DNA from: a virus
IMG/VR virus record: IMGVR_UViG_3300034002_000019
Coordinates: 1 to 28,647 of that record
Length of the DNA: 28,647 nt
Reading direction: 5' to 3' (one strand)
Shown here: positions 5,829 to 13,859 of the stretch, in pieces
How positions within the stretch are numbered: position 1 is the stretch's first letter
Layout of the letters: every line of letters begins with the position of its first letter
The notes under the pieces: generated by a model
Database searches by the model: none
Seen by the model: the letters and a program-made list of their open reading frames with translations, nothing else
Told to the model about the DNA's origin: nothing
Made by a program: the position numbers and the translations under genes

Positions 5829-7788
5829 GGTCATTGCCGAGGCCGTCGTCGGGGCCATCCCCGACACCGACCTGACCGTCTCCGGGTGGGCGGCCAAGCA
5901 CAGGCGCATTTCGGAGCTGGCGAACCTGCCCGGCCCGTGGCGCAACGAGGTCACGCCCTACCTCGTCGAGCCGATGGACTGCCTCGGCCTGCCCGGCGTC
6001 TACGAGATCATCTTCGTGGCCTCGGCGCAAATCGGCAAGACCGAGTTTTGTAACAACGGCGTCGGCTACTTCATGCACCACGACCCGAGCCCGATTCTCT
6101 ACGTGGCGGAGACCGACAAGAAGGCGGAGGCGTGGTCTAAGGAAAAGCTCGCGCCGATGATTCGCGCCACGCCCGCGCTGCGGTCTTTGGTCAGGGATAA
6201 GCGCGAGCGCGACTCCGGAAACACCATCGAGGGCAAGTCCTTCCCCGGCGGCTTCCTCGCCATCGGCTACGCGACGAGCGCCGAGACGCTTTCCTCGCGC
6301 TCTTCCCGCGTGGCCTTCCTCGACGAGCGCGACGCCTACAAGCGGACGAAGGAGGGCGACCCGGCGGCGCTCGCGGAGAAGCGCACCATCACCTTCAGGG
6401 AGCGGCGGAAGGTCGTCAAAGTGTCGAGCCCGCGCGAGCGGCTGGAGCCTCCGCCGGGCGCCCCGCCCGACGCCCCGAAGTTCTCGCCTATCGAGTGGGA
6501 GTATGAGCAGTCGGACAGGCGCAAGTATTGGGTTCCGTGCCCGCACTGCGGCGAGTATCAGGTCTTAACCTGGAAGAACGGGTTGGGCGATTACTGTATC
6601 AAGTGGGACGGCGACGACGTGGCAAACGCCTACTACGTCTGTCAAGTCTCAGGCTGCGTCATCGAGCACGAGCACAAGACGGATATGCTCGCGCGCGGCG
6701 AGTGGCGCGCGGAGAAGCCCTTCGCCGGCCGCGCCGGCTTCTGGATTTGGGAGACTTACTCCCCGTTCGTCACCTGGGGCGAGATCATCGCCAACTTTCT
6801 CAGGGCGAAGGGCGACGCGGAGCAGTTGAAGGTCTTCGTCAACACCACGCTCGCGCAGGGGTGGGAAGAGTTCCAGGGCGGCATCGAGGTGACAGACCTG
6901 GAAGAGCGGCGCGAGCCCTATAACGTCCTGCTCCCCGACGGCGTGCTCGCCATCACGGCCGCCGCCGACGTGCAGCACAACCGGCTCGAATATGAAATTG
7001 TCGGTTGGGGCATGGACTACGAGAGTTGGTCTCTGGACTACGGCGTCATCCCCGGCGACCCGTCGCAGGCGGAAGTCTGGGAGGCGCTGAAGCTCGCGCT
7101 GACGCACACCTTCGAGTACGAGACCCCCTTCGCGGGCGTCGACCAGGAAGACGACGAGACGGGCGCGAGTGAAGTCCTACAGATGCGCGTCATGGCGGCG
7201 TGTATAGACTCCGGCGGCCACCACTCCGAAGAGGTGTATAGATTTTGCCGCGCGAACGCCGCCCGCCGCTTCTTCGCCGTGAAGGGAGCGAACGTGCCCG
7301 GCAAGCCGCTCGTCTCTCAGCCCTCTTTGCTCAAGAAGGCCGGCGGGTTCGTGCGCCTCTACACCGTCGGAACCGAGACGGCGAAAGACACGTTCGCCAA
7401 ACGGCTCGCCGTCCAGGAGGCGGGGCCGGGCTTCTGTCACTTCCCCGTCGAGTTCGAGCGGGACGGCCGCACCTACTACGGCGCGGACTACTTCAAGCAG
7501 TTGCGCTCCGAACAGGCGGTTATGAAGCGCACGAAGCGCGGGACGGCGCGCGTCTGGGAGAAGATAAGACCCCACTGGCGAAACGAGGCGTTAGACCTGC
7601 GCGTCTACAACATGGCCGCCCTCGCCATCCTCAACCTCGACTTTGAACGCCTCGCCGCGCGCCGACTCGCCGGGAAGCCCGCGCCGCTGCCGCCGGCCGA
7701 CGACCCCAAGAGGAAATCAATAATCCGCAGCACGGGCCGGGGGTTCGTCCCGCCCTTCTCGCGCGGCGGGTTCGGAAGGAGATTTTAG
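5818..7788 (+). CDS. Terminase large subunit, GpA family
   Basis: A 656-residue packaging ATPase-nuclease, the usual length for the GpA family. Walker A-like ASAQIGKTE is at residues ~68-76 and Walker B with catalytic acid VAFLDERD at ~165-172. A zinc-ribbon-like insert lies at ~240-285 (PCPHCGEYQ, later YYVCQVSGC). The nuclease domain opens with AITAAADVQHNRLEYEIVGW (~380-400), with a further acidic segment ACIDSGGHH (~461-469), typical of this family's two-metal nuclease. It translocates DNA through the portal and cuts it at the packaging site. The start overlaps the small subunit gene. It is the most conserved gene in the window and the best handle for placing the phage. Confidence 0.95.
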   Translation: MKTRVIAEAVVGAIPDTDLTVSGWAAKHRRISELANLPGPWRNEVTPYLVEPMDCLGLPGVYEIIFVASAQIGKTEFCNNGVGYFMHHDPSPILYVAETDKKAEAWSKEKLAPMIRATPALRSLVRDKRERDSGNTIEGKSFPGGFLAIGYATSAETLSSRSSRVAFLDERDAYKRTKEGDPAALAEKRTITFRERRKVVKVSSPRERLEPPPGAPPDAPKFSPIEWEYEQSDRRKYWVPCPHCGEYQVLTWKNGLGDYCIKWDGDDVANAYYVCQVSGCVIEHEHKTDMLARGEWRAEKPFAGRAGFWIWETYSPFVTWGEIIANFLRAKGDAEQLKVFVNTTLAQGWEEFQGGIEVTDLEERREPYNVLLPDGVLAITAAADVQHNRLEYEIVGWGMDYESWSLDYGVIPGDPSQAEVWEALKLALTHTFEYETPFAGVDQEDDETGASEVLQMRVMAACIDSGGHHSEEVYRFCRANAARRFFAVKGANVPGKPLVSQPSLLKKAGGFVRLYTVGTETAKDTFAKRLAVQEAGPGFCHFPVEFERDGRTYYGADYFKQLRSEQAVMKRTKRGTARVWEKIRPHWRNEALDLRVYNMAALAILNLDFERLAARRLAGKPAPLPPADDPKRKSIIRSTGRGFVPPFSRGGFGRRF

Positions 7789-8346
7789 GTGAATAACTAC
7801 GAGCCGAGAGAGATAACGCCCGGCGGAACGCTCGAATGGTCGAAGCCGTTCGCCGACCACAGCCCGGCCGACGGGTGGGCGCTGACCTACTACTTCCGCA
7901 ACGCCTCGGGGACGGGCTTCGACGTGGCGGCCACGGCGGACGGCGGCTCGTGGAAGGTGTCCCTGGCCGTGCCCGCGAACGTCGGGGCGGGTCGGATAGA
8001 TTGGGAGGCGTGGGTCAAGAAGGGCAGCGACGAACGCCTCGCCGACGCGGGGAGCGCGACCGTCAGGCCGAGCCTTAAGGCGCTCGCCGCCGACGCCGTC
8101 GCCGACAGCCGCACGCAGGCGGAGAAAGACCTCGACGCGGTGCGCGCGGCGCTCGCGCCGGCCACTTCGACGGGAGTGCAGGAGTACGAGATTGGCGGCG
8201 TCGGGACGAACCGCCGCATACGCTACTTCGGGAAGTCGGAACTGCTCGCGCTGGAGACGAGTCTCGCGCAGCGGGTGAACGCCGAGAGGCGGAAGGCCGC
8301 CCGCGGGAACGGCGCGCCCTACTTCAAGAATATCTACCAGAGGTGA
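7789..8346 (+). CDS. Head-tail joining protein with gpW-like C-terminus
   Basis: A 185-residue protein starting with GTG directly after the terminase stop, with an AAGGAG Shine-Dalgarno 7 nt upstream. The C-terminal ~75 residues (LDAVRAALAPATSTGVQEYEI, then RIRYFGKSELLALETSL, then helix) match the lambda gpW pattern: a helix, a two-stranded turn and a second helix. The order terminase, gpW, portal is the lambda order. gpW itself is only ~68 residues; here an extra ~105-residue N-terminal domain rich in beta strands (LTYYFRNASG, WKVSLAVPA, GRIDWEAWVKKG) is fused on. gpW closes the filled head before tail attachment. The added domain's role is unknown. Confidence 0.7.
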   Translation: MNNYEPREITPGGTLEWSKPFADHSPADGWALTYYFRNASGTGFDVAATADGGSWKVSLAVPANVGAGRIDWEAWVKKGSDERLADAGSATVRPSLKALAADAVADSRTQAEKDLDAVRAALAPATSTGVQEYEIGGVGTNRRIRYFGKSELLALETSLAQRVNAERRKAARGNGAPYFKNIYQR

Positions 8347-8349
8347 GCC

Positions 8350-9921
8350 ATGGGACTGAATCTTTTAAACCTTGAACTCCCCCCGATGTCGGCCGTCGTC
8401 GCGGAGCGCAGGCGCACGGCCGCCGCGGCTCAGTCGGAGCGGCGCATCTCGGAGGGTCAACGTGAGATGGCGCGCGTCCGACAGATGGCGCGCGTCTATA
8501 CCTCCGCGCGCCAGTACGCCGCCGCCGCGGTCGACCGCTTCTCGTCCGACTGGTCGGTGGCGTCTACGACCTACCAGGCCGAGATTTACCGCCACCTGCG
8601 CTCCTTGCGTGCGCGCAGCCGCGACATGGCGAGGAACAATCCCCACATGAAGAGGTTTCTGGGGATGGTGCGCCGGAATGTCGTCGGCCCCGGCGGCATT
8701 AAGCTACAGGTGCGCGTCAAGAGGGGGAACGAGCTGGACGAGCTGCTCAACAACAAGGTGGAGACGAAGTTCAAGGAGTGGGGGCTGCCGGACACCTACT
8801 CGGCCTCGGGTAAATACTCCTGGACGGACGCTCAGGGGATGGCGATCGGCACGATGGCGCGCGACGGGGAATTCCTCTGCCGCTTCATCGAGGCGGATAA
8901 CGCCTTCGGCTTCTCGCTCAAGTTCTACGACCCCGCATACCTGGACGAGACATTTAACGAAGACCTCAAGAACGGCAACCGCGTCGTGATGAGCGTCGAG
9001 GTAGACCGCCACGACCGGCCCGTCGCCTACTACTTCACCACGCCGAGGCACGACGTGGCTCCTTACGCACGCGAGAGCATGGAGCGGGTGAGAGTCCCGG
9101 CCGCCGAGGTCGTCCACTGCTTCCTGCCGTTCGAGGACGACGGCCAGATCAGGGGCGTGCCGTGGGCGCACGCGGCCATGTATAGCCTGCGCAAGCTCGG
9201 GCAGTTCGAGGAGGCCGCGCTCATTAACGCCCACATCGCGGCGTGCAGTATGGGCTTCGTCATCCCGCCAAAGAACGAGGAGGGCGCGGGTGTCCCCGTA
9301 GAAGAGGGGGGCGCGCAGATAGAGGCCGACTATAAGCCGGGCATCATGCAGGAACTACCGCCCGGCTATGACGTGAAGACGATTGACGCGGCGCACCCCA
9401 ACAACGACTTCGACTCCTTCACCTCGACGGTGCTGCGCGGCGCGGCCTGCGGCCTCGACGTGTCTTACTTCGCGCTGGCCGGAGACCTTGAGGCCGTCAA
9501 CTACTCGTCGGCGCGCGTCGGCCTGCTCGACGACCGCGACAACTACCGCGGCCTTCAAAACTTCCTCATTAACCACTTCTGCCTGCGCGTCTACCGGCAC
9601 TTCCTCAAGCGCGGGATTCTGACGGGGGCACTCAACATCCTGCCCTCGGATTACGACCGCCTGAAGACCCCCGACTTCCAGCCGAGGGGTTGGGATTGGG
9701 TTGACCCGCTTAAGGACGTGGCGGCGAGCGTCGAGGCCATCAACAACGGCCTGGACACCCGCTCGCGGGTCATCGCCGAGCGGGGCGGAGACTTCGAGGA
9801 GGTCGTGCGCAGGCTCGCCGAAGAGCAGGAGTTTTTACAAAAGCACGGCGTCGTCACGAAGAGCGGCGAGCTACAGGTGCTCGCCTCGATCGCCGCCGCG
9901 AGCGACGACCGGCGCGGGTGA
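8350..9921 (+). CDS. Portal protein, lambda family
   Basis: A 523-residue protein of the lambda-type (PF05136-like) portal family. Support: the N-terminal helix with ASTTYQAEIYRHLRSLRARS and MARNNPHMKRFLGMVRRNVVG (the 'R-R-N-V-VG' portal signature), FLCRFIEADN, VVHCFLPFEDDGQIRGVPW, and LDVSYFALAGDLEAVNYSSA, the conserved 'Y-tunnel-loop' stretch of this family. Twelve copies form the ring through which DNA enters the head and to which the tail connects. It follows the gpW-like gene by 3 nt with an AGGTG ribosome site. Length is normal and no disruption is seen. Confidence 0.93.
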   Translation: MGLNLLNLELPPMSAVVAERRRTAAAAQSERRISEGQREMARVRQMARVYTSARQYAAAAVDRFSSDWSVASTTYQAEIYRHLRSLRARSRDMARNNPHMKRFLGMVRRNVVGPGGIKLQVRVKRGNELDELLNNKVETKFKEWGLPDTYSASGKYSWTDAQGMAIGTMARDGEFLCRFIEADNAFGFSLKFYDPAYLDETFNEDLKNGNRVVMSVEVDRHDRPVAYYFTTPRHDVAPYARESMERVRVPAAEVVHCFLPFEDDGQIRGVPWAHAAMYSLRKLGQFEEAALINAHIAACSMGFVIPPKNEEGAGVPVEEGGAQIEADYKPGIMQELPPGYDVKTIDAAHPNNDFDSFTSTVLRGAACGLDVSYFALAGDLEAVNYSSARVGLLDDRDNYRGLQNFLINHFCLRVYRHFLKRGILTGALNILPSDYDRLKTPDFQPRGWDWVDPLKDVAASVEAINNGLDTRSRVIAERGGDFEEVVRRLAEEQEFLQKHGVVTKSGELQVLASIAAASDDRRG

Positions 9922-9939
9922 AACCTTTATACAAAATAA
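9919..9939 (+). promoter_or_regulatory. 21-bp AT-rich motif, copy 2 (candidate late promoter)
   Basis: TGAAACCTTT, three bases, then CAAAATAA, nearly identical to 4062-4082 and again starting on a stop codon. It lies 51 nt before the protease-capsid gene, the place where a phage would most need an added promoter. Proposed as a shared promoter or regulator site. Confidence 0.42.
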
Positions 9940-9950
9940 TCCCTCGGACG

Positions 9951-9998
9951 CGTGCCATAGTGCCGCCCGGGGTCAGACCCCGGCGAAGCTATGGCACG
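9951..9998 (+). promoter_or_regulatory. Long hairpin enclosing the capsid gene start codon
   Basis: CGTGCCATAG (9951-9960) is a perfect complement of CTATGGCACG (9989-9998). Inside it, CCGGGGT (9967-9973) pairs with ACCCCGG (9977-9983). The capsid gene's ATG (9991-9993) lies within the outer right arm, and no good Shine-Dalgarno is visible before it. In RNA the structure would hide the start codon, so it could act as a translational switch. It could also be a DNA-level palindrome. Confidence 0.6.
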
Positions 9999-11922
9999 CA
10001 CCTCAGAAGACGTCAACAAGCTACTCGGCCAGCCGCTCAAGCACTCGTTCCCGCTGGAGGAAGGCGAGAGCAGGGCGGCGGCCGTCGGCTCGGCCTCTCT
10101 CGACGAAGAGGCGCGCAGCGTCTCTCTCGTCCTGACGACCGACCGACCTATATTCCACGGCTTCGCCTACATCAAGCTTGACCACTCGCCTGAGTGCATC
10201 AAGCTCGACCGCCTGAGAACTGCCGCGCCCTTCCTCGAAAACCACGACCCCGACCGCCGCATCGGCCGCCTGCGCGACCCGGAGACGGACGGGCAAGTCC
10301 TGCGCGTTCGCGCCCGCTTCAATAACCGCCCGCTCGGTGAAGAGATTTTCCAGGAGGTCAAAGACGACCTCGCCGCGGGCGACTACACGCCGACCAGCAG
10401 CGTCTTCATCGTCCACAAGTTCGCGCCGAAGTCCGAGGGCGAGATTGACGGGTACCCCGTCTACCGCGCCGTCCTGTGGGAGCCGATTGAAGGGTCTGTC
10501 GTCTCCGCGGCCGCCGACATCGCCGCCGGCATCGGGCGCACGGCGGAGGCCGCCGAGAGGGCGCACGACCCCGAGAGTTGCGCGACGGAAGGCTGCCCGG
10601 AGTGCGCGGCCGACGCCGCAGAGACGGAAGGGCGACAAGCCCCGATTGAGCCGGCGACCGCCGAGGCGCGCGCCGCGAGTATCACCCCGAAGGAGAGAGC
10701 CATGGAAGAGAGAGACGAGATTTTGAAGCTCGGCGAGATGCTCGGGCAGGTGGACCTGGCGCGGAGCTACATCGCCAACGACAAAACGCTGGTCGAGTTC
10801 AAGGAGGCCGCGCGCGCCGCCCTGAATAAGAACCAGCCCGTCGTCGAGCCGGGGCAGCAGTCCGTAGACCTGACGCCCGACGAGAAGCAGCGTTACTCGA
10901 TGGCGCGCGCCATCCTCTCGGCGCTCGACGGCGAGAACTCTTTCGAGCGTGAGGTCTCCGAGCAGATCAGCAAGAGAATCGGCAGGAAGCCCCGCAACGA
11001 CCGCTCCATCTTCGTGCCGACCGGCGTCACGCTCTACGGCGGCCCCGAGTTCAAGCGCACGCCGCTGACCACGGGCGGCTCGGCCACGGGCGCGGACATC
11101 CTTTTCGTCGAGCCGGGTTCGTTCATCGAGATGCTGCGCGCCCGCGCGAAGGTCTTCCAGTTGGGCGCGACCTTGCTCCCCGGTCTAACGGGCAACGTCG
11201 CGTTCCCGAAGCAGACCGGCGCGGGGACGCTCTACTGGATGGGCGAGAACCCCGGCTCGGACGTCACCGAGTCGAACATCAGCCTCGACCAGGTGGTGCT
11301 CTCGCCCAACACGGCGATGGCGCAGCAGGGCTACTCCCGCCAGCTCCTTCGCCAGTCCGGCGGCGTGGTCGATCAGCTCGTCACCAACGACCTCCGCCGC
11401 ACGGCCGCGCTCGGCATAGACCGCGCGGTCGTCCACGGCGCGGGCGGCGACGAGCCGACCGGCATCTACATCGCCTCGGGCGTCAACGCCGTGCCCTTCG
11501 GCGGCGGCATCACCTACCCGAAGGTCGTCCAGATGGAGACCGAGGTGGCGATGGACGACGCCGACATCGGGGAGATGGCCTACCTGACGACGCCGGGCGT
11601 GCGCGGCGCGGCGAAGACCACTCAGAAGTTCAGCGGCACGAACGGTCAGGCCATCTGGGACGATAACGAGATGAACGGCTACCGCGCCGAGGCTTCAACG
11701 CAGGTGCGCTCCAACATGGGCGGCGGCACGAACGAGCACGGCATCGTCTTCGGCGTGTGGCCGCAGGTCATCGTCGGCGAGTGGGGCGCGATGGAAATCC
11801 TGACTGACCCCTACACGCTCGCCGGCCGCGGCCTCATCCGCCTGGTGCTCTTCCTGATGGCCGACGTGGCGCTCCGCTACCCCGAAGCGTTCAGCAAGGG
11901 CACGGGTCTGACCACGAGCTAA
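9991..11922 (+). CDS. Fused prohead protease and major capsid protein (HK97 type)
   Basis: A 643-residue fusion. Residues ~40-175 are an HK97-type prohead protease: FLENHDPDRRIGRL carries the expected catalytic histidine (H85), and DYTPTSSVFIVHKF (~131-144) carries the expected serine. A linker of ~100 residues includes a CATEGCPEC cluster. From about 238 a helical scaffold-like region (EERDEILKLGEMLGQVDLAR) leads into the HK97-fold capsid (~330-643: RSIFVPTGV, LLPGLTGNVAFPKQTG, LGIDRAVVHGAGGDEPTGIY, and a WGAMEILTDPYTLAG end). The protease would cut itself and the scaffold region away during head maturation. The start codon is inside a hairpin, and a strong internal ribosome site precedes M238. 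Confidence 0.92.
   Translation: MARTSEDVNKLLGQPLKHSFPLEEGESRAAAVGSASLDEEARSVSLVLTTDRPIFHGFAYIKLDHSPECIKLDRLRTAAPFLENHDPDRRIGRLRDPETDGQVLRVRARFNNRPLGEEIFQEVKDDLAAGDYTPTSSVFIVHKFAPKSEGEIDGYPVYRAVLWEPIEGSVVSAAADIAAGIGRTAEAAERAHDPESCATEGCPECAADAAETEGRQAPIEPATAEARAASITPKERAMEERDEILKLGEMLGQVDLARSYIANDKTLVEFKEAARAALNKNQPVVEPGQQSVDLTPDEKQRYSMARAILSALDGENSFEREVSEQISKRIGRKPRNDRSIFVPTGVTLYGGPEFKRTPLTTGGSATGADILFVEPGSFIEMLRARAKVFQLGATLLPGLTGNVAFPKQTGAGTLYWMGENPGSDVTESNISLDQVVLSPNTAMAQQGYSRQLLRQSGGVVDQLVTNDLRRTAALGIDRAVVHGAGGDEPTGIYIASGVNAVPFGGGITYPKVVQMETEVAMDDADIGEMAYLTTPGVRGAAKTTQKFSGTNGQAIWDDNEMNGYRAEASTQVRSNMGGGTNEHGIVFGVWPQVIVGEWGAMEILTDPYTLAGRGLIRLVLFLMADVALRYPEAFSKGTGLTTS
10702..11922 (+). CDS. 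Possible internally initiated scaffold-capsid product
   Basis: In frame within the protease-capsid fusion, an ATG at 10702 (residue 238) is preceded by AAGGAGAG at 10690-10697, a far better ribosome site than that of the full gene. Initiation here would give a 406-residue scaffold-plus-capsid protein in excess over protease, as the nested C/Nu3 start does in lambda. This is an inference from the sequence and the known lambda arrangement; it is not an additional gene in the usual sense. Confidence 0.42.
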   Translation: MEERDEILKLGEMLGQVDLARSYIANDKTLVEFKEAARAALNKNQPVVEPGQQSVDLTPDEKQRYSMARAILSALDGENSFEREVSEQISKRIGRKPRNDRSIFVPTGVTLYGGPEFKRTPLTTGGSATGADILFVEPGSFIEMLRARAKVFQLGATLLPGLTGNVAFPKQTGAGTLYWMGENPGSDVTESNISLDQVVLSPNTAMAQQGYSRQLLRQSGGVVDQLVTNDLRRTAALGIDRAVVHGAGGDEPTGIYIASGVNAVPFGGGITYPKVVQMETEVAMDDADIGEMAYLTTPGVRGAAKTTQKFSGTNGQAIWDDNEMNGYRAEASTQVRSNMGGGTNEHGIVFGVWPQVIVGEWGAMEILTDPYTLAGRGLIRLVLFLMADVALRYPEAFSKGTGLTTS

Positions 11923-11996
11923 GGCCGATGGGGTTTCTCGAAACAAGAGTTGAAGAGTTATTGAGCGCCGCGGGTGCGACGCAAGGAGAGAGCAAG

Positions 11997-12254
11997 ATGG
12001 CTTTGAGCACGAAAGACAACGAAGACCCGAAGCGCCGGCTGGTTAAGGTCAGGTTCCTGCGCAACACCTGCGACGACGGCGTGGACTACGGCCCCGACTA
12101 CCCCAGGAAGGTGGCGACCGTGCCCTTCAACCGCGCGCAGGGCTACATCACGACGGGGCGTGCCGAGGCGGCCGGCGACGACGACGAGTTGAAGGAGATC
12201 GAAGAGGCCGCGCGCGCCGCCGGCAATCTCCCCGAGGACAAGAAGAAAAAGTAA
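11997..12254 (+). CDS. Small head-region protein
   Basis: An 85-residue protein. The frame opens at an ATG at 11928, but AAGGAGAG at 11983-11990 places the likely start at 11997; the longer form would add 23 residues. The core (KVRFLRNTCDDGVDYGPDYP and VPFNRAQGYITTGRAEAA) resembles the short conserved proteins often found just after the capsid gene in lambda-like phages, of uncertain role. The C-terminus is acidic then ends in five lysines. It follows the capsid gene and sits 3 nt before the FII-like joiner gene, so a head-completion or decoration role is plausible but unproven. Confidence 0.65.
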   Translation: MALSTKDNEDPKRRLVKVRFLRNTCDDGVDYGPDYPRKVATVPFNRAQGYITTGRAEAAGDDDELKEIEEAARAAGNLPEDKKKK

Positions 12255-12257
12255 GCC

Positions 12258-12572
12258 GTGGGACTCGCCGACGACCTGACACCTTTCTTCAACCTCGACG
12301 AGCACGCCGTCGAGGCGGCCATCCAGACGCCCCAGGGCGTCGCCGTGAGGACGATAAAAGTCATTCTCTCGGTTCCGGTCGGAGAGGTGCAGGTCGGGGC
12401 GGGAGAGGTCGCGCACCTTCAACCGACTTTCCAGTGTCCGACCGCCGAGCTTGCCGGGGTGAAGAAAGACTACAAGGCCGTTATCGCCGGCACCACTTAC
12501 GCCGTGGTCAGGCGTGAGAACGACGGGACGGGGCTTTCGACGGTGTGGCTGACAAAAGTAAATGCCGGGTAG
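12258..12572 (+). CDS. Head-tail attachment protein, gpFII-like
   Basis: A 104-residue protein with a GTG start. Pattern: N-terminal FFNLDEHAVEA, a series of beta strands (VRTIKVILSVP, HLQPTFQCPTAELAGV, DYKAVIAGTTYAVVR) and a C-terminal GTGLSTVWLTK. This is the size and layout of the lambda gpFII/Gifsy-2 head-tail attachment family, including the strand ending in 'Y-x-V' near the C-terminus. It joins the gpW-sealed head to the tail terminator. It is followed with an 11-nt overlap by the tail-terminator-like gene, which supports the assignment. Confidence 0.72.
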   Translation: MGLADDLTPFFNLDEHAVEAAIQTPQGVAVRTIKVILSVPVGEVQVGAGEVAHLQPTFQCPTAELAGVKKDYKAVIAGTTYAVVRRENDGTGLSTVWLTKVNAG

Positions 12573-13020
12573 ACGCCAGCTAATCATAGACGCCATCAAG
12601 GCGCGTCTCGCCGGCATCACGACGGCCGACGGCTACCAGACCGACATCGGCCTGAAGCAGACCGAATGGAACCCCGGCCCGAAGGGCGCAGACCCCGAGG
12701 CCGACGAGTTGCCCGGTCACGACATCCGAGACGAAACCGAGCGGACGGTAGTCGAGAACAAGAACGCAGGGGTCTACGAGAGGCAGCTTGAGGTCGTCGT
12801 CATCGCCGAACTCAGAGAGCCCGGGCCGGGCGCGACGCTCGCGCGGAAGGCTCTTGAGGATTTGATTAAGGCGGTGGCGGTTGACCCGACGTGGGGGGGC
12901 TTGGCGCGGCGCACGCTGCCCGCCGAAGACGACATTAACGTGGACGAGTTGGGGCAGCAGATAAGCGCGGCCCGGCTCATGTTTACGGTCGAGTACAGCC
13001 GCCGCCCGTGGGAGGCGTGA
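12562..13020 (+). CDS. Tail terminator-like protein, gpU type
   Basis: A 152-residue protein starting within the end of the FII-like gene (11-nt overlap). It begins with a helix (RRQLIIDAIKARLAGITTAD), followed by beta strands with a central YERQLEVVVIAEL and a helix LARKALEDLIKAV. The C-terminus SAARLMFTVEYSRRPW is typical of lambda gpU-like tail terminators (a final strand with an aromatic residue). Terminators cap the tail tube and set where the head binds. Position between the head-tail joiner and the tube gene fits. Assignment is by context and fold pattern. Confidence 0.7.
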   Translation: MPGRRQLIIDAIKARLAGITTADGYQTDIGLKQTEWNPGPKGADPEADELPGHDIRDETERTVVENKNAGVYERQLEVVVIAELREPGPGATLARKALEDLIKAVAVDPTWGGLARRTLPAEDDINVDELGQQISAARLMFTVEYSRRPWEA

Positions 13021-13039
13021 TAACCAAAGAGGTGACGAG

Positions 13040-13846
13040 ATGCCGCAGATCATACCGGACAGCATAAAGTCCAACTACTTCTCGGGTCAGGGAGACGTGC
13101 TCATCGCCAAGCGCAGCTCCGCGGGTGTCCCCGGCGCTTTCTGGCTCATCGGCAACGCCCCGAGGTTTGAGGTCAAGCCGACGATGGAGCGGCGCGAGCA
13201 CCGGGAGTCGCGTTCGGGCAACCGCCTCGTGGATAAGACTCAGACGACGACGAAGGGCGGCACGCTCGACCTGACGTTCGAGGACATTCGCAAGGACAAC
13301 CTCGCGCTCCTGCTCTCGGGCAAGAAGGTGACGCTGGCCTCGGGCAGCTACACGGCGGGCTCTCCCGACGCTTTCCCGTCGGGGCTCGTCGTCGGCTCCA
13401 TCGTCAAGCTCACGCGCCCGAACGCCTCCTCCATCGTCATCAAAGATTCGGCCGGCACGCCGGCGACGCTCACGCTCGGCACGCACTACCGGGTACTGGA
13501 CGTCAAGCACGGGCTCGTCGAGATTCTGAGCCTCGGCGCGTTCGTGCAGCCCTTCAAGGCAGAGTACAGCTACACGCAGACCGACATCGTGACGCAGTTC
13601 GAGGCGAACGACGACGACGAATACTGGGTCTACTTCGCCGGGGTCAACACCGAGGGCAGCCCCGACCAGCAGATCGGCATGGACTTGTATCGCGTCGTCT
13701 TCAACGCGGCCGAACTCATCGCCCTCATCAACGAAGAGCAGGGGAGTTTCGACATCTCGGCACGCATCCTGCGCGACGAGGTGAAGGCGACGGACGCCAA
13801 CTTCGGCGGCTTCGCGCGCTGGCTCTACATAGACGCCAACGCCTAA
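13040..13846 (+). CDS. Major tail tube protein
   Basis: A 268-residue protein with an AGAGGTGACGAG ribosome site. It has the conserved opening of siphovirus tube proteins: YFSGQGDVLIAKRSSAGVP, followed by WLIGNAPRFEVKPTMERREH and TLDLTFEDIRKDNLALLLSG. The central part is beta-rich with an insertion (about residues 95-175, VVGSIVKLTRPNASSIVIKD and LVEILSLG). It ends VVFNAAELIALINEEQGSFD. Hexamers stack to form the tail tube. It sits between terminator and chaperone genes, as in lambda (U, V, G). Confidence 0.86.
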   Translation: MPQIIPDSIKSNYFSGQGDVLIAKRSSAGVPGAFWLIGNAPRFEVKPTMERREHRESRSGNRLVDKTQTTTKGGTLDLTFEDIRKDNLALLLSGKKVTLASGSYTAGSPDAFPSGLVVGSIVKLTRPNASSIVIKDSAGTPATLTLGTHYRVLDVKHGLVEILSLGAFVQPFKAEYSYTQTDIVTQFEANDDDEYWVYFAGVNTEGSPDQQIGMDLYRVVFNAAELIALINEEQGSFDISARILRDEVKATDANFGGFARWLYIDANA

Positions 13847-13859
13847 CAGGGAGTGAGTA

